Below, piece by piece: positions 51,385 to 60,490 of a stretch of 64,000 nucleotides of DNA. The DNA is from Bdellovibrionales bacterium (GTDB lineage Bacteria > Bdellovibrionota > Bdellovibrionia > Bdellovibrionales > UBA1609). The DNA lies in NCBI GenBank assembly GCA_020850475.1, contig JADZEO010000155.1, positions 1 to 64,000 of the forward strand. Direction: 5' to 3'. A program made the position numbers and the translations under genes. The stretch's first letter is position 1, and each line of letters begins with the position of its first letter. The notes under the pieces are model-generated. The model was not told where the DNA came from and did not search any database. It saw nothing but the letters and a program-made list of their open reading frames with translations.

Positions 51385-51451
51385 GTCCGAGTATGAAACC
51401 TTCACAAACAGGCTAGCGGATGCTAAAAGGCAAAAAGTCCGAGTATGAAAC
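51385..51451. repeat. Two exact 15-bp direct repeats, GTCCGAGTATGAAAC, 52 bp apart
   Basis: 51385-51399 and 51437-51451, in the divergent intergenic region. Confidence 0.8.
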
Positions 51452-51822
51452 GAATTGAATTTATGGAATTGATGAATCGCTTACTGAAATGGGGATGGCT
51501 TTTGTATTTGCGGGTGCGAGTAGCGACAACTTTATGGTGGTTACGCAAGAAGGCGAGCTTGACTAGAGTCGAGTCTGCTCAAAAGCTTGGGGTTGATGAA
51601 GTGGTTCTCGGTTCCTATGAATGCGCGCGAGTTAGCCCGCCAATGCACATGATTGCGGAAATGCTGCGGCTCTATCGTGCCGACGAACGAGCCATCCTGT
51701 TCTTTTGCATGACACCATACCAGGGGCAATTCTGGCGATCCACACGACTTACTAAAGTCGGATGTAAATCGCCCAAGATTGTATTGCGGCGTAAACGGCC
51801 GCTAGCCGTCATCGAACGATGA
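51445..51822 (+). CDS. HTH-domain protein
   Basis: RKKASLTRVESAQKLGVDEVVLGSYECARVSPPMHMIAEML. Confidence 0.6.
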   Translation: MKRIEFMELMNRLLKWGWLLYLRVRVATTLWWLRKKASLTRVESAQKLGVDEVVLGSYECARVSPPMHMIAEMLRLYRADERAILFFCMTPYQGQFWRSTRLTKVGCKSPKIVLRRKRPLAVIER

Positions 51823-52138
51823 TGTTCCCGGTGATCATATCCATGCCGCAACCAAAACGAAGTTCACCCTTGTCGAGCTTTCCAAGCGCGATGGTAACGG
51901 GTTTATTCAAAGGCAAATCCTTCTTAATATTTTTCGACTTAATTTTAATTTGGGTAGCGCATGTTGAATCCGTCTTTCTCGTAACTTTAAGAACGACGAG
52001 AACTCCAGGCTTAACATCTACTGAATTTGGCTCGAATCCCTTTTCTGTCACTTGGAGTTCCACGACCTGATCTTTCGCCTGAGCGAGAGCGGGATGAAAG
52101 TTTAGCGTAAATAATATTGCCATGATAATTGATTTCAT
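51809..52138 (-). CDS. Secreted cupredoxin-like protein
   Basis: Signal peptide, VTEKGFEPNSVDVKPGVLVVLKVTRK, C-terminal GCGMDMITG. Confidence 0.8.
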   Translation of the reverse strand: MKSIIMAILFTLNFHPALAQAKDQVVELQVTEKGFEPNSVDVKPGVLVVLKVTRKTDSTCATQIKIKSKNIKKDLPLNKPVTIALGKLDKGELRFGCGMDMITGNIIVR

Positions 52139-55100
52139 TGGGCCTCCTTTGCATTTTGTTTGAAGTACGTTCTTTCTTTCCAGATGTAAAAAACCACGGG
52201 GTAAATGAGTAGCTCCAGTAAAAAGGATGTGAAGAGACCGCCGATCATCGGGGCCGCAATTCGTTTCATCACGTCGGCACCGGCCCCCACAGACCACATA
52301 ATTGGGATAAGACCCATAAAGAGAGCGGCCACGGTCATAAGCTTTGGTCTTACGCGGTGAACAGCGCCTTCAATGATGGCGCCTTTTAGGCCCGAAAGAT
52401 TACGCATCTTTCCCTTTTTCACATGTTCATCAAACGAGAGGTCGAGATACATGAGCATGAAGACGCCTGTTTCGGCGTCGAGTCCCAGGAGCGCAATCAT
52501 GCCTACCCACGCGGCGATTGAGAGATTGTAGTCAAGGGCGACGAGCAGCCATACCGCTCCGATCAGCGAAAACGGCACGGCAAGGAGAACGATTCCAGTC
52601 TTTATCCAGGACTTGGTGTTGAAATAGAGAAGGAAAATGATGAGAGCGAGCGTGATTGGAATGACGACTTTGAGTCGCTCTTTCACGCGCTCCATGTTTT
52701 CAAACTGACCGCTCCACGAGATGAGATACCCCTCCGGCACCTTGACCTTTTCTTCTACGAGCTTTTTGGCTTTGCCTACATAAGTGCCAATGTCCACCTG
52801 CGAAGGATCGATATCGACATAAACATAGCCAACCAAAGAAGCGTTCTCATCGCGGATCATGGACGGTCCTTCTTTGAAATGGACCTTTGCGATTTCTGCG
52901 AGAGGAATCTGGGCTCCAGTCGGAGTTGTAATCAGAACTCGCTTGGCGGAACTTATATCCTGACGGAAAGAGGGTGCCAATCTCACCTGGGTCGGGTATC
53001 GCTCGCGGCTAGCTAGGATTTGCGACACGTTTTCGCCGCCGATTGCGACCATCGCCTGATCTTGCGCATCTTTAAGCGAAAGACCATAGGATTTCAGTTT
53101 CTCGCGGTCGAAATCGACATCCAAGAAATAGCCACTCGCGATACGTTCTGCGACGACGGTTCTCGTACCACTAAGCGTTTTGATTTCTTTTTCAAGATTC
53201 TCTCCGATGGCCTGAATGGTCTTGAGATCGGCGCCAAAGATTTTAATACCAATCGGGCTTCTAATGCCCGTGGAGAGCATGTCAATTCGATTTTTGATCG
53301 GCATGGTCCAAATGTTTGGCATACCGATGAAACTAAGCTTTTCATTCATCTCATCGACAAGCCGTTCCTCACTGATCGTTTCCGGCCAGATTCTCTGGAA
53401 CGGACCTTTGGTAAATTCGGGCAGGAAGGAATACCAGCGGCGGTCCTTTCTCCACTCTGATTTCGGCTTCAGGACAATCGTGGTTTCAAACATACTAAGC
53501 GGCGCTGTATCGGTTGACGTGTCAGCCCGTCCGGCTTTCCCAAAGACAGTATCCACCTCAGGAAACGATTTAATAATTTTGTCCTGCTCCGTGAGAAGTC
53601 TCTGCGCCTCGCTAACTGATACGCCAGGGAGAGCTGTGGGCATGTAGAGAAGACTTCCTTCGTGAAGTGTCGGCATGAATTCTGAACCAAGCAGCATGAA
53701 CCCAGGAACAATCGAAATCAGTCCCGCGAGCGCGAATCCAAGCGTCGCTTTCTTATGGTTCAGCACCCAATCGACTACGGGCTCATAAATTTTGAACAAA
53801 CGTCTACTGATTGGGTGCTTGTGTTCAGAATAATAGGTTCCAACGAGTAGCGTGCTACCTATGCGATTGAGCCATTTATTTGGGGAATTGAATGGGTCGG
53901 CTCTCGCGAACATCATCCGCATGGCGGGATCGAGCGTGATTGCAAGGATTGCCGCAATCGCCATCGCGAAGTTTTTAGAAAGCGCAAGCGGCCTAAATAG
54001 GCGCCCCTCTTGATCGACAAGCGTAAAGATCGGAATGAAAGCGACGGCGATTACAAGAAGCGAAAAGAAAACCGAAGGACCAACTTCCATCAATGCATCA
54101 AGGCGAACCTTAAAGAAGTTTTCTTTTCTTCCGTTTTCGTCCCAATGCTGGATTTTTCTATAGGCGTTTTCTACTTCAACGATAGCGCCATCGACTAGAA
54201 CACCAATTGAGATGGCGATACCGGCTAGAGACATGATGTTTGAGCTCTGTCCAATGAGATAAAGCGGGATGAACGCCAGAAGAACGGAAATGGGAATAGT
54301 GACGATTGGAACGATCGCTGAGGGAATGTGCCAGAGAAAGAGAAGAATAATGAGAGCCACAATTATCAACTCTTCTGTGAGTGTTCCCTTTAAAGTCTCA
54401 ATCGCGCGCTCGATAAGATCAGACCTGTCGTACACAGAAATAATCTTCACGCCTTCAGGAAGAGATTTTTGAATTTCGCTAATTTTGGCCTTCACCCGTT
54501 CAATAACGGCGGGTGCATCTTCACCTTGGCGCATGACGATGATTCCGCCAACGGTATCACCAAAGCCGTTAAAATCGGTGATTCCTCGCCTCATCTCGGG
54601 TCCCACGGATACGGTCGCTACTTGTTTTATGAGAATGGGCGCGCGGCTTCTAGTGTTGAGCATTACCACGGCGTTTTCGATGTCTTCGACCTTATCCACG
54701 AGTCCGCGACTTCGGACCATTGCTTCAGTACCGGAAAATTCAACGGTCCTACCGCCACTTTCCTGGTTGGAATTTTTGACGGCGTCCATAACCTGATTGA
54801 TCGAGACCTGAAAGAGCGCAAGTTTTGTGGGATCTACTTTGACCTGGTACTGTTTTACAAAACCACCGATGGGAGCAACTTCTGCGACGCCCTGAACTGC
54901 TTGAAGCTGAAAGCGAATGAGCCAGTCTTGCATGGATCTTAGGTCCGAAGGATTAAACCTGCCAGATTCATCCCTGAGCGCGTATTGGTACACCCAACCG
55001 ATGCTTGTTGCATCAGGGCCAATTTCAGTTCTTACACCGCTTGGAAGCTGGGAGGTGATTCGATTCAGATTTTCAAGAACGCGACTTCTTGCCCAATAGA

Positions 55101-55404
55101 GATCAACGCCGTCTTCAAAAATTACGTAGACGTAAGAAAAGCCATAGTCCGAGAATCCCCGGACGGATTTTACCTTTGGCGCTCCCAATAATGAGGAGAC
55201 AATCGGATACGTGACCTGATTCTCCATAATATCTGGAGAGCGGTCCCATTTTGAGTAAATGATGACTTGGGTGTCAGATAGATCAGGAATCGCATCGAGC
55301 GGAATTCGTTTAAGCGAATAAAAGCTAATCGCCATAAGAACAGCAGTGATGGATAAAACTAGGAAGCGATTGTGAGCCGAAAATTCGATGACTTTTTTAA
55401 TCAT
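52135..55404 (-). CDS. cusA: CusA-type heavy-metal RND efflux pump
   Basis: 1089 aa; IPLDAIPDLSDTQVIIYSKWDRSPDIMENQVTYP. Confidence 0.95.
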   Translation of the reverse strand: MIKKVIEFSAHNRFLVLSITAVLMAISFYSLKRIPLDAIPDLSDTQVIIYSKWDRSPDIMENQVTYPIVSSLLGAPKVKSVRGFSDYGFSYVYVIFEDGVDLYWARSRVLENLNRITSQLPSGVRTEIGPDATSIGWVYQYALRDESGRFNPSDLRSMQDWLIRFQLQAVQGVAEVAPIGGFVKQYQVKVDPTKLALFQVSINQVMDAVKNSNQESGGRTVEFSGTEAMVRSRGLVDKVEDIENAVVMLNTRSRAPILIKQVATVSVGPEMRRGITDFNGFGDTVGGIIVMRQGEDAPAVIERVKAKISEIQKSLPEGVKIISVYDRSDLIERAIETLKGTLTEELIIVALIILLFLWHIPSAIVPIVTIPISVLLAFIPLYLIGQSSNIMSLAGIAISIGVLVDGAIVEVENAYRKIQHWDENGRKENFFKVRLDALMEVGPSVFFSLLVIAVAFIPIFTLVDQEGRLFRPLALSKNFAMAIAAILAITLDPAMRMMFARADPFNSPNKWLNRIGSTLLVGTYYSEHKHPISRRLFKIYEPVVDWVLNHKKATLGFALAGLISIVPGFMLLGSEFMPTLHEGSLLYMPTALPGVSVSEAQRLLTEQDKIIKSFPEVDTVFGKAGRADTSTDTAPLSMFETTIVLKPKSEWRKDRRWYSFLPEFTKGPFQRIWPETISEERLVDEMNEKLSFIGMPNIWTMPIKNRIDMLSTGIRSPIGIKIFGADLKTIQAIGENLEKEIKTLSGTRTVVAERIASGYFLDVDFDREKLKSYGLSLKDAQDQAMVAIGGENVSQILASRERYPTQVRLAPSFRQDISSAKRVLITTPTGAQIPLAEIAKVHFKEGPSMIRDENASLVGYVYVDIDPSQVDIGTYVGKAKKLVEEKVKVPEGYLISWSGQFENMERVKERLKVVIPITLALIIFLLYFNTKSWIKTGIVLLAVPFSLIGAVWLLVALDYNLSIAAWVGMIALLGLDAETGVFMLMYLDLSFDEHVKKGKMRNLSGLKGAIIEGAVHRVRPKLMTVAALFMGLIPIMWSVGAGADVMKRIAAPMIGGLFTSFLLELLIYPVVFYIWKERTYFKQNAKEAQ

Positions 55405-55407
55405 ACT

Positions 55408-56340
55408 TTAGCCCTTACCCGGCATACACATCGACATTGGAATATCCCAATGCTGGCCTTCAGGGCACGAGGGCGTGGGCTTTTTGTCAGAGCCGCCGGC
55501 TGGATTTGATACCCCGCGAATCTTGGCTTCGGAGTCGATCAGGAAGTTCGGGCCTGAGCTAATGACTTCGCCGACCTTTAGCCCATCAAGCACTTCATAA
55601 AAGCTCTCCGTTTTCGGGCCCAGTTTAACTTGCCGTGCGGTAAGTCTGTTTCCTTCTCCAAAGATGTAAACGAGGTCTCCAGAGCCGGTATGAAGAACTG
55701 CACTCTCAGGAATCGCAATGCGATCTTTCAGATTTATTTCGACTTCACCGCGAAAACTAGTCTCAGAAAATAATCCTCTTGGACCTTTTTTGACTGAACC
55801 CACAACGCGAACCGTGCGGCTGGTCGGATCAACAATGGAGTCCACGGAGGAAATCGTTCCTAAAATTTCTTCTTCGGGATAAAAACTACTTTCCCCTTTG
55901 AAGCTTAGTCCCGGTTTCACGTAGCGAAGATCGCTCTCATACACCTTAAATGCTACGGAAGAAGACGAAAGAAAACGGCCCGACACCGGCAAAAGAACCT
56001 TCAAGTCCATTTTTTCGACTGTGTGTTTTTGAATTCCCAGAAGGGCAATTTGAGAGTCGCTCGCTTGAACCTCGGAGCGACTTTCTCCTTTTGTTGATTG
56101 ATTTTGCATTTGAGCTTGCTGCTGTTTCACCTGAACTAGCTTCATGTGGCAGATGGGGCATTCGCCCGCTTTACCGGAATGAATCTGCGGGTGCATGGGG
56201 CACGTCCAATAACTGATTTCTTCCATTTTCGTGACGCTCGATTTCTCCGGATTCATTTCTTTTTTCTTAAAAAGGTCTTTTGCGGCCCAGAGCCCGATGG
56301 CGACGGTGAGTGCTACAATCCACATCCACTTCTTTTTCAT
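55408..56340 (-). CDS. cusB: Short CusB-like adaptor with heavy-metal-binding domain
   Basis: YWTCPMHPQIHSGKAGECPICHMKLV; adaptor barrel SVDSIVDPTSRTVRV. Confidence 0.85.
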   Translation of the reverse strand: MKKKWMWIVALTVAIGLWAAKDLFKKKEMNPEKSSVTKMEEISYWTCPMHPQIHSGKAGECPICHMKLVQVKQQQAQMQNQSTKGESRSEVQASDSQIALLGIQKHTVEKMDLKVLLPVSGRFLSSSSVAFKVYESDLRYVKPGLSFKGESSFYPEEEILGTISSVDSIVDPTSRTVRVVGSVKKGPRGLFSETSFRGEVEINLKDRIAIPESAVLHTGSGDLVYIFGEGNRLTARQVKLGPKTESFYEVLDGLKVGEVISSGPNFLIDSEAKIRGVSNPAGGSDKKPTPSCPEGQHWDIPMSMCMPGKG

Positions 56341-57542
56341 TGGTTGTCCTTACTTTGCGCGTACTTTTGAAGCTCGCTTAATGCCTCTTCATACTGCTCG
56401 CGGTATTCGAGCGCTTTTAGCTTGAGGTCCGGGAAGGCTTCCATCGTTTCGCGGTGATCCTGGAGTGTCTCCATATCCCGGGGCGCGAGATTGTGAACGA
56501 GCTGCATCCTCTTTTCTGCACGCGGCAGGAGTTTCGTCACAAGATTATCTAGCTGCTTTTTGAGTGACTCTGCCTTTACAAAGAGAGAGGTCTTTTCGGT
56601 CTGGACTTTTCGTTTTTCTCTGGCGAATTCAAACTCAGCTTGAAGCCTCTGGGCCGATGCACTGTTCGAAGCCGCACGCGGCTCCCAAAAGAAGACAAAT
56701 GGAAGGCTCACTCCCACCATCACTTCGTTGTAGCGAGGGTACATGGAACTTGCTCCCATTTGCTTATAGCGGAGATTGAGTTCGGGGAACCAAGAGGACT
56801 TGGCTTCGCTCTCGCGCGCTTTAAAGCTCTCAAGAGTTAGCCTTGCATATTCGAGTTGGTGGGGAGACTCGATAGATGAGTTCTCTGGAAGCGCGGTAAC
56901 TTGTGGCTCTTTCACGATTGGCCGAAACTGCGATGGATCGGCATTTACAAATTCTGCCGCTTCAATCTGTTTATTTCTTAAGCTTTGTTCAGCGGTCAAT
57001 ACCTCGTTATCAAGTGCATCTACGTCAGATTCAGCTCTGAGAATGTGGATATTGGAAAAGCTGTCGGAGCGCGCCCCTGCGCGGGAAAGTTTAATGTGTT
57101 GACCAATGACCGCCTTCTTTTCTTTTAGAAGGCCAATGCGCTCCTGCGCAGCCCACATGGAGAAGTAAAGAAGACGCGCTTTTGCAATCACTTCGCTAGA
57201 GAAGGCTTTGCGCATTTCTGCTTGTGCTTCAGCCTCAAATTTTCGCGCCGAGCGATCATTAGAAAGTTTTGTTGGAAACGGGATTGTCTGGCTGACTTCA
57301 AATCCCGAAGCCGTGCTCCCATCATCCATATTCATGCGATTGATGCCGACCATCGGCGGCGGCAGATTAACGCCCACCGCGCGAGCGCTTGCCGCGTCAG
57401 CTTTGGCTGATTCAACCTTGAGACCGAGATTTTGCGATCTTACCTGGCTAAGAAAGGAATCGAGAGTAAGTGCCTCTTGCGCAAACGCTGGAGGGTCCAG
57501 TACAAGAAGAAGGCAAATAATGAAGGCTAGGATTCGTTTCAT
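56337..57542 (-). CDS. cusC: CusC/TolC-like outer-membrane efflux protein
   Basis: Signal peptide; OEP-type helical sequence; gene order. Confidence 0.85.
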   Translation of the reverse strand: MKRILAFIICLLLVLDPPAFAQEALTLDSFLSQVRSQNLGLKVESAKADAASARAVGVNLPPPMVGINRMNMDDGSTASGFEVSQTIPFPTKLSNDRSARKFEAEAQAEMRKAFSSEVIAKARLLYFSMWAAQERIGLLKEKKAVIGQHIKLSRAGARSDSFSNIHILRAESDVDALDNEVLTAEQSLRNKQIEAAEFVNADPSQFRPIVKEPQVTALPENSSIESPHQLEYARLTLESFKARESEAKSSWFPELNLRYKQMGASSMYPRYNEVMVGVSLPFVFFWEPRAASNSASAQRLQAEFEFAREKRKVQTEKTSLFVKAESLKKQLDNLVTKLLPRAEKRMQLVHNLAPRDMETLQDHRETMEAFPDLKLKALEYREQYEEALSELQKYAQSKDNQ

Positions 57543-57544
57543 GC

Positions 57545-57664
57545 CCTCTAATACGAGGGAACGAAGCTTTTGTGACAAGAAATTTTATCTCATTGAAATC
57601 GTTGGATATTTTGACAATCTTTCGAGGGCTTGTCACAATTGAGCTGATGCCATCGTATTAGAGG
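57545..57664. promoter_or_regulatory. Symmetric divergent ECF-type promoter region
   Basis: Inverted pairs: TTGTGACAAG 57570-57579 / CTTGTCACAA 57629-57638, and CCTCTAATACGA 57545-57556 / TCGTATTAGAGG 57653-57664. Confidence 0.8.
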
Positions 57665-57670
57665 TTGTGA

Positions 57671-58204
57671 ATGAACGGATTAAAAGATCGGTCGGACGAG
57701 GAGCTTATGACGCTTTATCAGGGCGGTGATTATGCGGCCTTTGAATGTCTTTACGAAAGGCACTCCGGTCGCGTGTTTCAATATCTCAAAGGTAAAGTCT
57801 CCGCTGAAGCCGCGAAGGATCTTCTTCAAGAAACTTTCCTCAAAATTCATCGCTCGCGCAGTCAATATCAGCCGCAGTATCCATTTTTGCCTTGGTTGTT
57901 TACTGTTGCACGAAACAGCTTGAATGACTTCTTTAAGAGCCCGGATCAGAAAGTCATCAAAATTGGTATCGATACCGATTCGCTCCCAGCAGCACTGCCA
58001 CACATTGGATCTGAGCATGATTTGTCTGCGGCGCTAAGTGGCTTACCTCATGTTCAACGTCGCGCGATTGAACTCCGGTATTTAAATGAGTGGTCATTTG
58101 AAAAGATCGCCGATGAAATGAGCACGACCCCCGAAAATAGTCGGCAGATCATTAGCCGAGGGATTAAAAAGATGCGCTCCTTGCTTCGGGGAGGGAAAAA
58201 ATGA
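57671..58204 (+). CDS. ECF-type RNA polymerase sigma factor
   Basis: FECLYERHSGRVFQYL, AKDLLQETFLKIHRSRSQY, RRAIELRYLNEWSFEKIADEMSTT. Confidence 0.92.
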   Translation: MNGLKDRSDEELMTLYQGGDYAAFECLYERHSGRVFQYLKGKVSAEAAKDLLQETFLKIHRSRSQYQPQYPFLPWLFTVARNSLNDFFKSPDQKVIKIGIDTDSLPAALPHIGSEHDLSAALSGLPHVQRRAIELRYLNEWSFEKIADEMSTTPENSRQIISRGIKKMRSLLRGGKK

Positions 58205-58728
58205 AGATTACAGAAAAAGAATGGCTTGAGGATTTTAAAGATTTTGTAAGTTCAGAAGGTGCCGCTGTACCACAGGATGTTTCAAGAAAAATTCTCAGGC
58301 GAATTCATGCCGAAATGAACCCTTCGCCTTGGATGGTGTTTTTTAAATTGTTCGGCGTCCATTTAGTTGTAGGAACCTTGTCTCTCGCGATTTGCAACCA
58401 ATTTGGGCTCAATCCCTTTCATACCGGTTTTTCTCTCTCTGAATACTTCATGAAGTTTGGTCATTCTGCATGTATGTTTTTATGTGGAGTTCTATTTATC
58501 GGACTCACTATTTCTCTTTGTCAAATTTTTCTGAACCGAGATGAATTTAGAATTCTCGCTCGAAACGTATTTCTTCAGGTATTCGGGCTTGCGGTCTTTT
58601 CGCTTGTTGCGTTCATTGGGTTTGGGGCAGAAATCGTTTTGAGTATCGGTCTTCTTTGGCTGATGGGAGCAATGATAGGCGGTGTAGTAACGACAAAGGC
58701 CTTCATCAGTCGTCCTAGCTTCTCATGA
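58201..58728 (+). CDS. Putative multi-TM anti-sigma factor
   Basis: ATGA overlap with the sigma gene; cytosolic N-terminus then hydrophobic segments. Confidence 0.65.
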   Translation: MKITEKEWLEDFKDFVSSEGAAVPQDVSRKILRRIHAEMNPSPWMVFFKLFGVHLVVGTLSLAICNQFGLNPFHTGFSLSEYFMKFGHSACMFLCGVLFIGLTISLCQIFLNRDEFRILARNVFLQVFGLAVFSLVAFIGFGAEIVLSIGLLWLMGAMIGGVVTTKAFISRPSFS

Positions 58729-58824
58729 TAATAATAGACGTAACACTGCTGTCCGCTTGCAGTAGCAATGTCCTGATCGCCACCATGGTGATGACTGCGA
58801 AAAAATGGCGGCGCAGCACTAAAT

Positions 58825-59064
58825 TTATTCCTCTAATAACTTTTCTTGCGTAGGTTTGCCATCAGTGCGGACGCGTGGCTTTGCATCTCGTCTGCTTTCA
58901 CCAACAAGCCGCCGGTTCCACCAGCCATAGGAAATGCCACCGCGCTTGTGCGCGATGGCGGCTTCCTTGCCCATAATGGCGGTGCAGTCCTTTAAAGTGC
59001 CAGCGATTCCAAGGCCGATGGCAAACCAAATGATGACGAATACAAAACGGATTGGTCCTAACAT
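58825..59064 (-). CDS. Hypothetical ICE protein
   Basis: MLGPIRFVFVIIWFAIGLG start, single TM. Confidence 0.45.
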   Translation of the reverse strand: MLGPIRFVFVIIWFAIGLGIAGTLKDCTAIMGKEAAIAHKRGGISYGWWNRRLVGESRRDAKPRVRTDGKPTQEKLLEE

Positions 59065-59176
59065 AGAGTCCTCCTCTGTTTTTTCTGTTCTATAAATTGG
59101 ATTCTTTGATCTCGAACGCCGTGAATGGCAGTTACACAAGACTGATGGCAGAGAGAAGATTCGCTGGCAGAAAACC

Positions 59177-59206
59177 TGTCATCAACGTGTCATCAATCTG
59201 TCATCA
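59177..59206. repeat. Right end TGTCATCA triple repeat (candidate att/arm site)
   Basis: TGTCATCA at 59177, 59188 and 59199, 11-bp phased. Confidence 0.5.
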
Positions 59207-59330
59207 TTTTTTGAAATAGGCGGAAATTTCTGGAAATGCGGGACCGAAGTCGCTTCTTCGGTTTTCGTAATTTCAACTACTTAACATCTCTTGTCTTTTC
59301 ACTTTTAGGACTACGAAACTGAGAAAAAAA

Positions 59331-59407
59331 TGGTCGGGGTGACTGGATTCGAACCAGCGGCCTTTTGCTCCCGAAGCAAACGCGCTACCAGACTGCGCCA
59401 CACCCCG
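59331..59407 (-). tRNA. tRNA-Pro(CGG)
   Basis: CGGGGTG...TTTGC-TTCGGGA-GCAAA...GGTTCGAATCC...CACCCCGACCA cloverleaf with encoded CCA. Confidence 0.95.
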
Positions 59408-59642
59408 ATCTGTGTGGAAGATGTTTCGATCACGAAACAAGATCCGCAACTTTAGCCCCAATCAGATTTTTTGTCCACTACCGATTCGCCCGAGGGAAGG
59501 CTGAAGAGTAAAAACTTGTAGGTTTATAAGTAATTGATATTAAACGCCTTTTTATATAATTTGGACAACTCCCGCAGACTCACGAACCAAGCCCTGCGGT
59601 TTACAGTTGCTGACCCCACCAGCATTTGGCAAAACGGTGCGC

Positions 59643-60371
59643 ATGAACTTACTCCTCCTTGAACGCCATGATTTTGTCAGCGAATCGACGGCCATTATCG
59701 GCGGTCGGCGCCTTCAGCATTTGCGCAAGACTCAGCAACTACAAATTGGCAAAACCCTTTGCACAGGCATTCTCAATGGGCCGATTGGGCTTGGCCAAAT
59801 TGTTGAAATCGCCAATGACCAACTTCAAATTTCAACCCAGTGGCTTGAATCTTCACCAGAGCCAGCACCACTCACGCTCATCCTGGCTCTGCCAAGGCCG
59901 AAGTACTTGGGCCGAGTGCTCCAAGCCGTCACGACCTTAGGAATCAAACACATTCATCTCATTAACAGCTTTCGGGTCGAAAAATCATTTTGGCAGAGTG
60001 AAGAACTCAGCGAATCGTCAATTCGGGAAAATCTCATATTGGGACTCGAGCAGTGTCGCGATACGCGTTTGCCCGAAGTTCATCTCCACCGCCGCTTTAA
60101 GCCTTTTGTTGAAGACCTCGCACCCCGATTGGTGCAAGGCCACCAGGCCTATGTCGCCCATCCTGGAACCCGTTTGGTGGAACCAGCCGAGCCACCGAAG
60201 AACTCACCCATCCTGCTGCCCCAACTGCTAGCGGTGGGGCCCGAAGGAGGTTGGATCAATTATGAAGTGGAGCTCTTTCGCCAGGCCGGCTTTAAGCTGC
60301 TGGCCTGGGGCGAGCGCACCCTCAAGCTAGAAACGGCCCTGATCGCGCTGATGAGTCGCTTGCTCCCCTAG
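59643..60371 (+). CDS. rsmE: 16S rRNA (uracil-1498-N3)-methyltransferase
   Basis: GPEGGWINYEVELFRQAGFKLLAWGERTLKLETALIALMS. Confidence 0.93.
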   Translation: MNLLLLERHDFVSESTAIIGGRRLQHLRKTQQLQIGKTLCTGILNGPIGLGQIVEIANDQLQISTQWLESSPEPAPLTLILALPRPKYLGRVLQAVTTLGIKHIHLINSFRVEKSFWQSEELSESSIRENLILGLEQCRDTRLPEVHLHRRFKPFVEDLAPRLVQGHQAYVAHPGTRLVEPAEPPKNSPILLPQLLAVGPEGGWINYEVELFRQAGFKLLAWGERTLKLETALIALMSRLLP

Positions 60372-60422
60372 CCCGTTTGGCTCTCTTGGTAGTTCTTGAT
60401 TTTCGTGAAATTGCGTTTTGGG

Positions 60423-60460
60423 TAAAAAAAATGGGCGCCTTGTAGGTGGACAAGACGCCC
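60423..60460 (-). terminator. Intrinsic terminator
   Basis: GGGCGTCTTGT...ACAAGGCGCCC stem followed by T8 on the minus strand. Confidence 0.8.
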
Positions 60461-60490
60461 AAGCGGCTAGAAGAAATGACTCTCCCCAAA

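Larger units (their letters stand above)
24079..59206. mobile_element. Integrative conjugative element carrying T4SS and heavy-metal efflux
   Basis: Integrase/excisionase at one end, T4SS module, metal-resistance cargo, TGTCATCA repeats at both ends, tRNA-Pro just outside the right end; exact ends inferred. Confidence 0.75.

Noticed and set aside
59273-59461. 62-aa minus-strand ORF (GVAQSGSAFASGAKGRWFESSHPD)
   Set aside because: It is the translation of the tRNA-Pro gene itself, a common spurious ORF.
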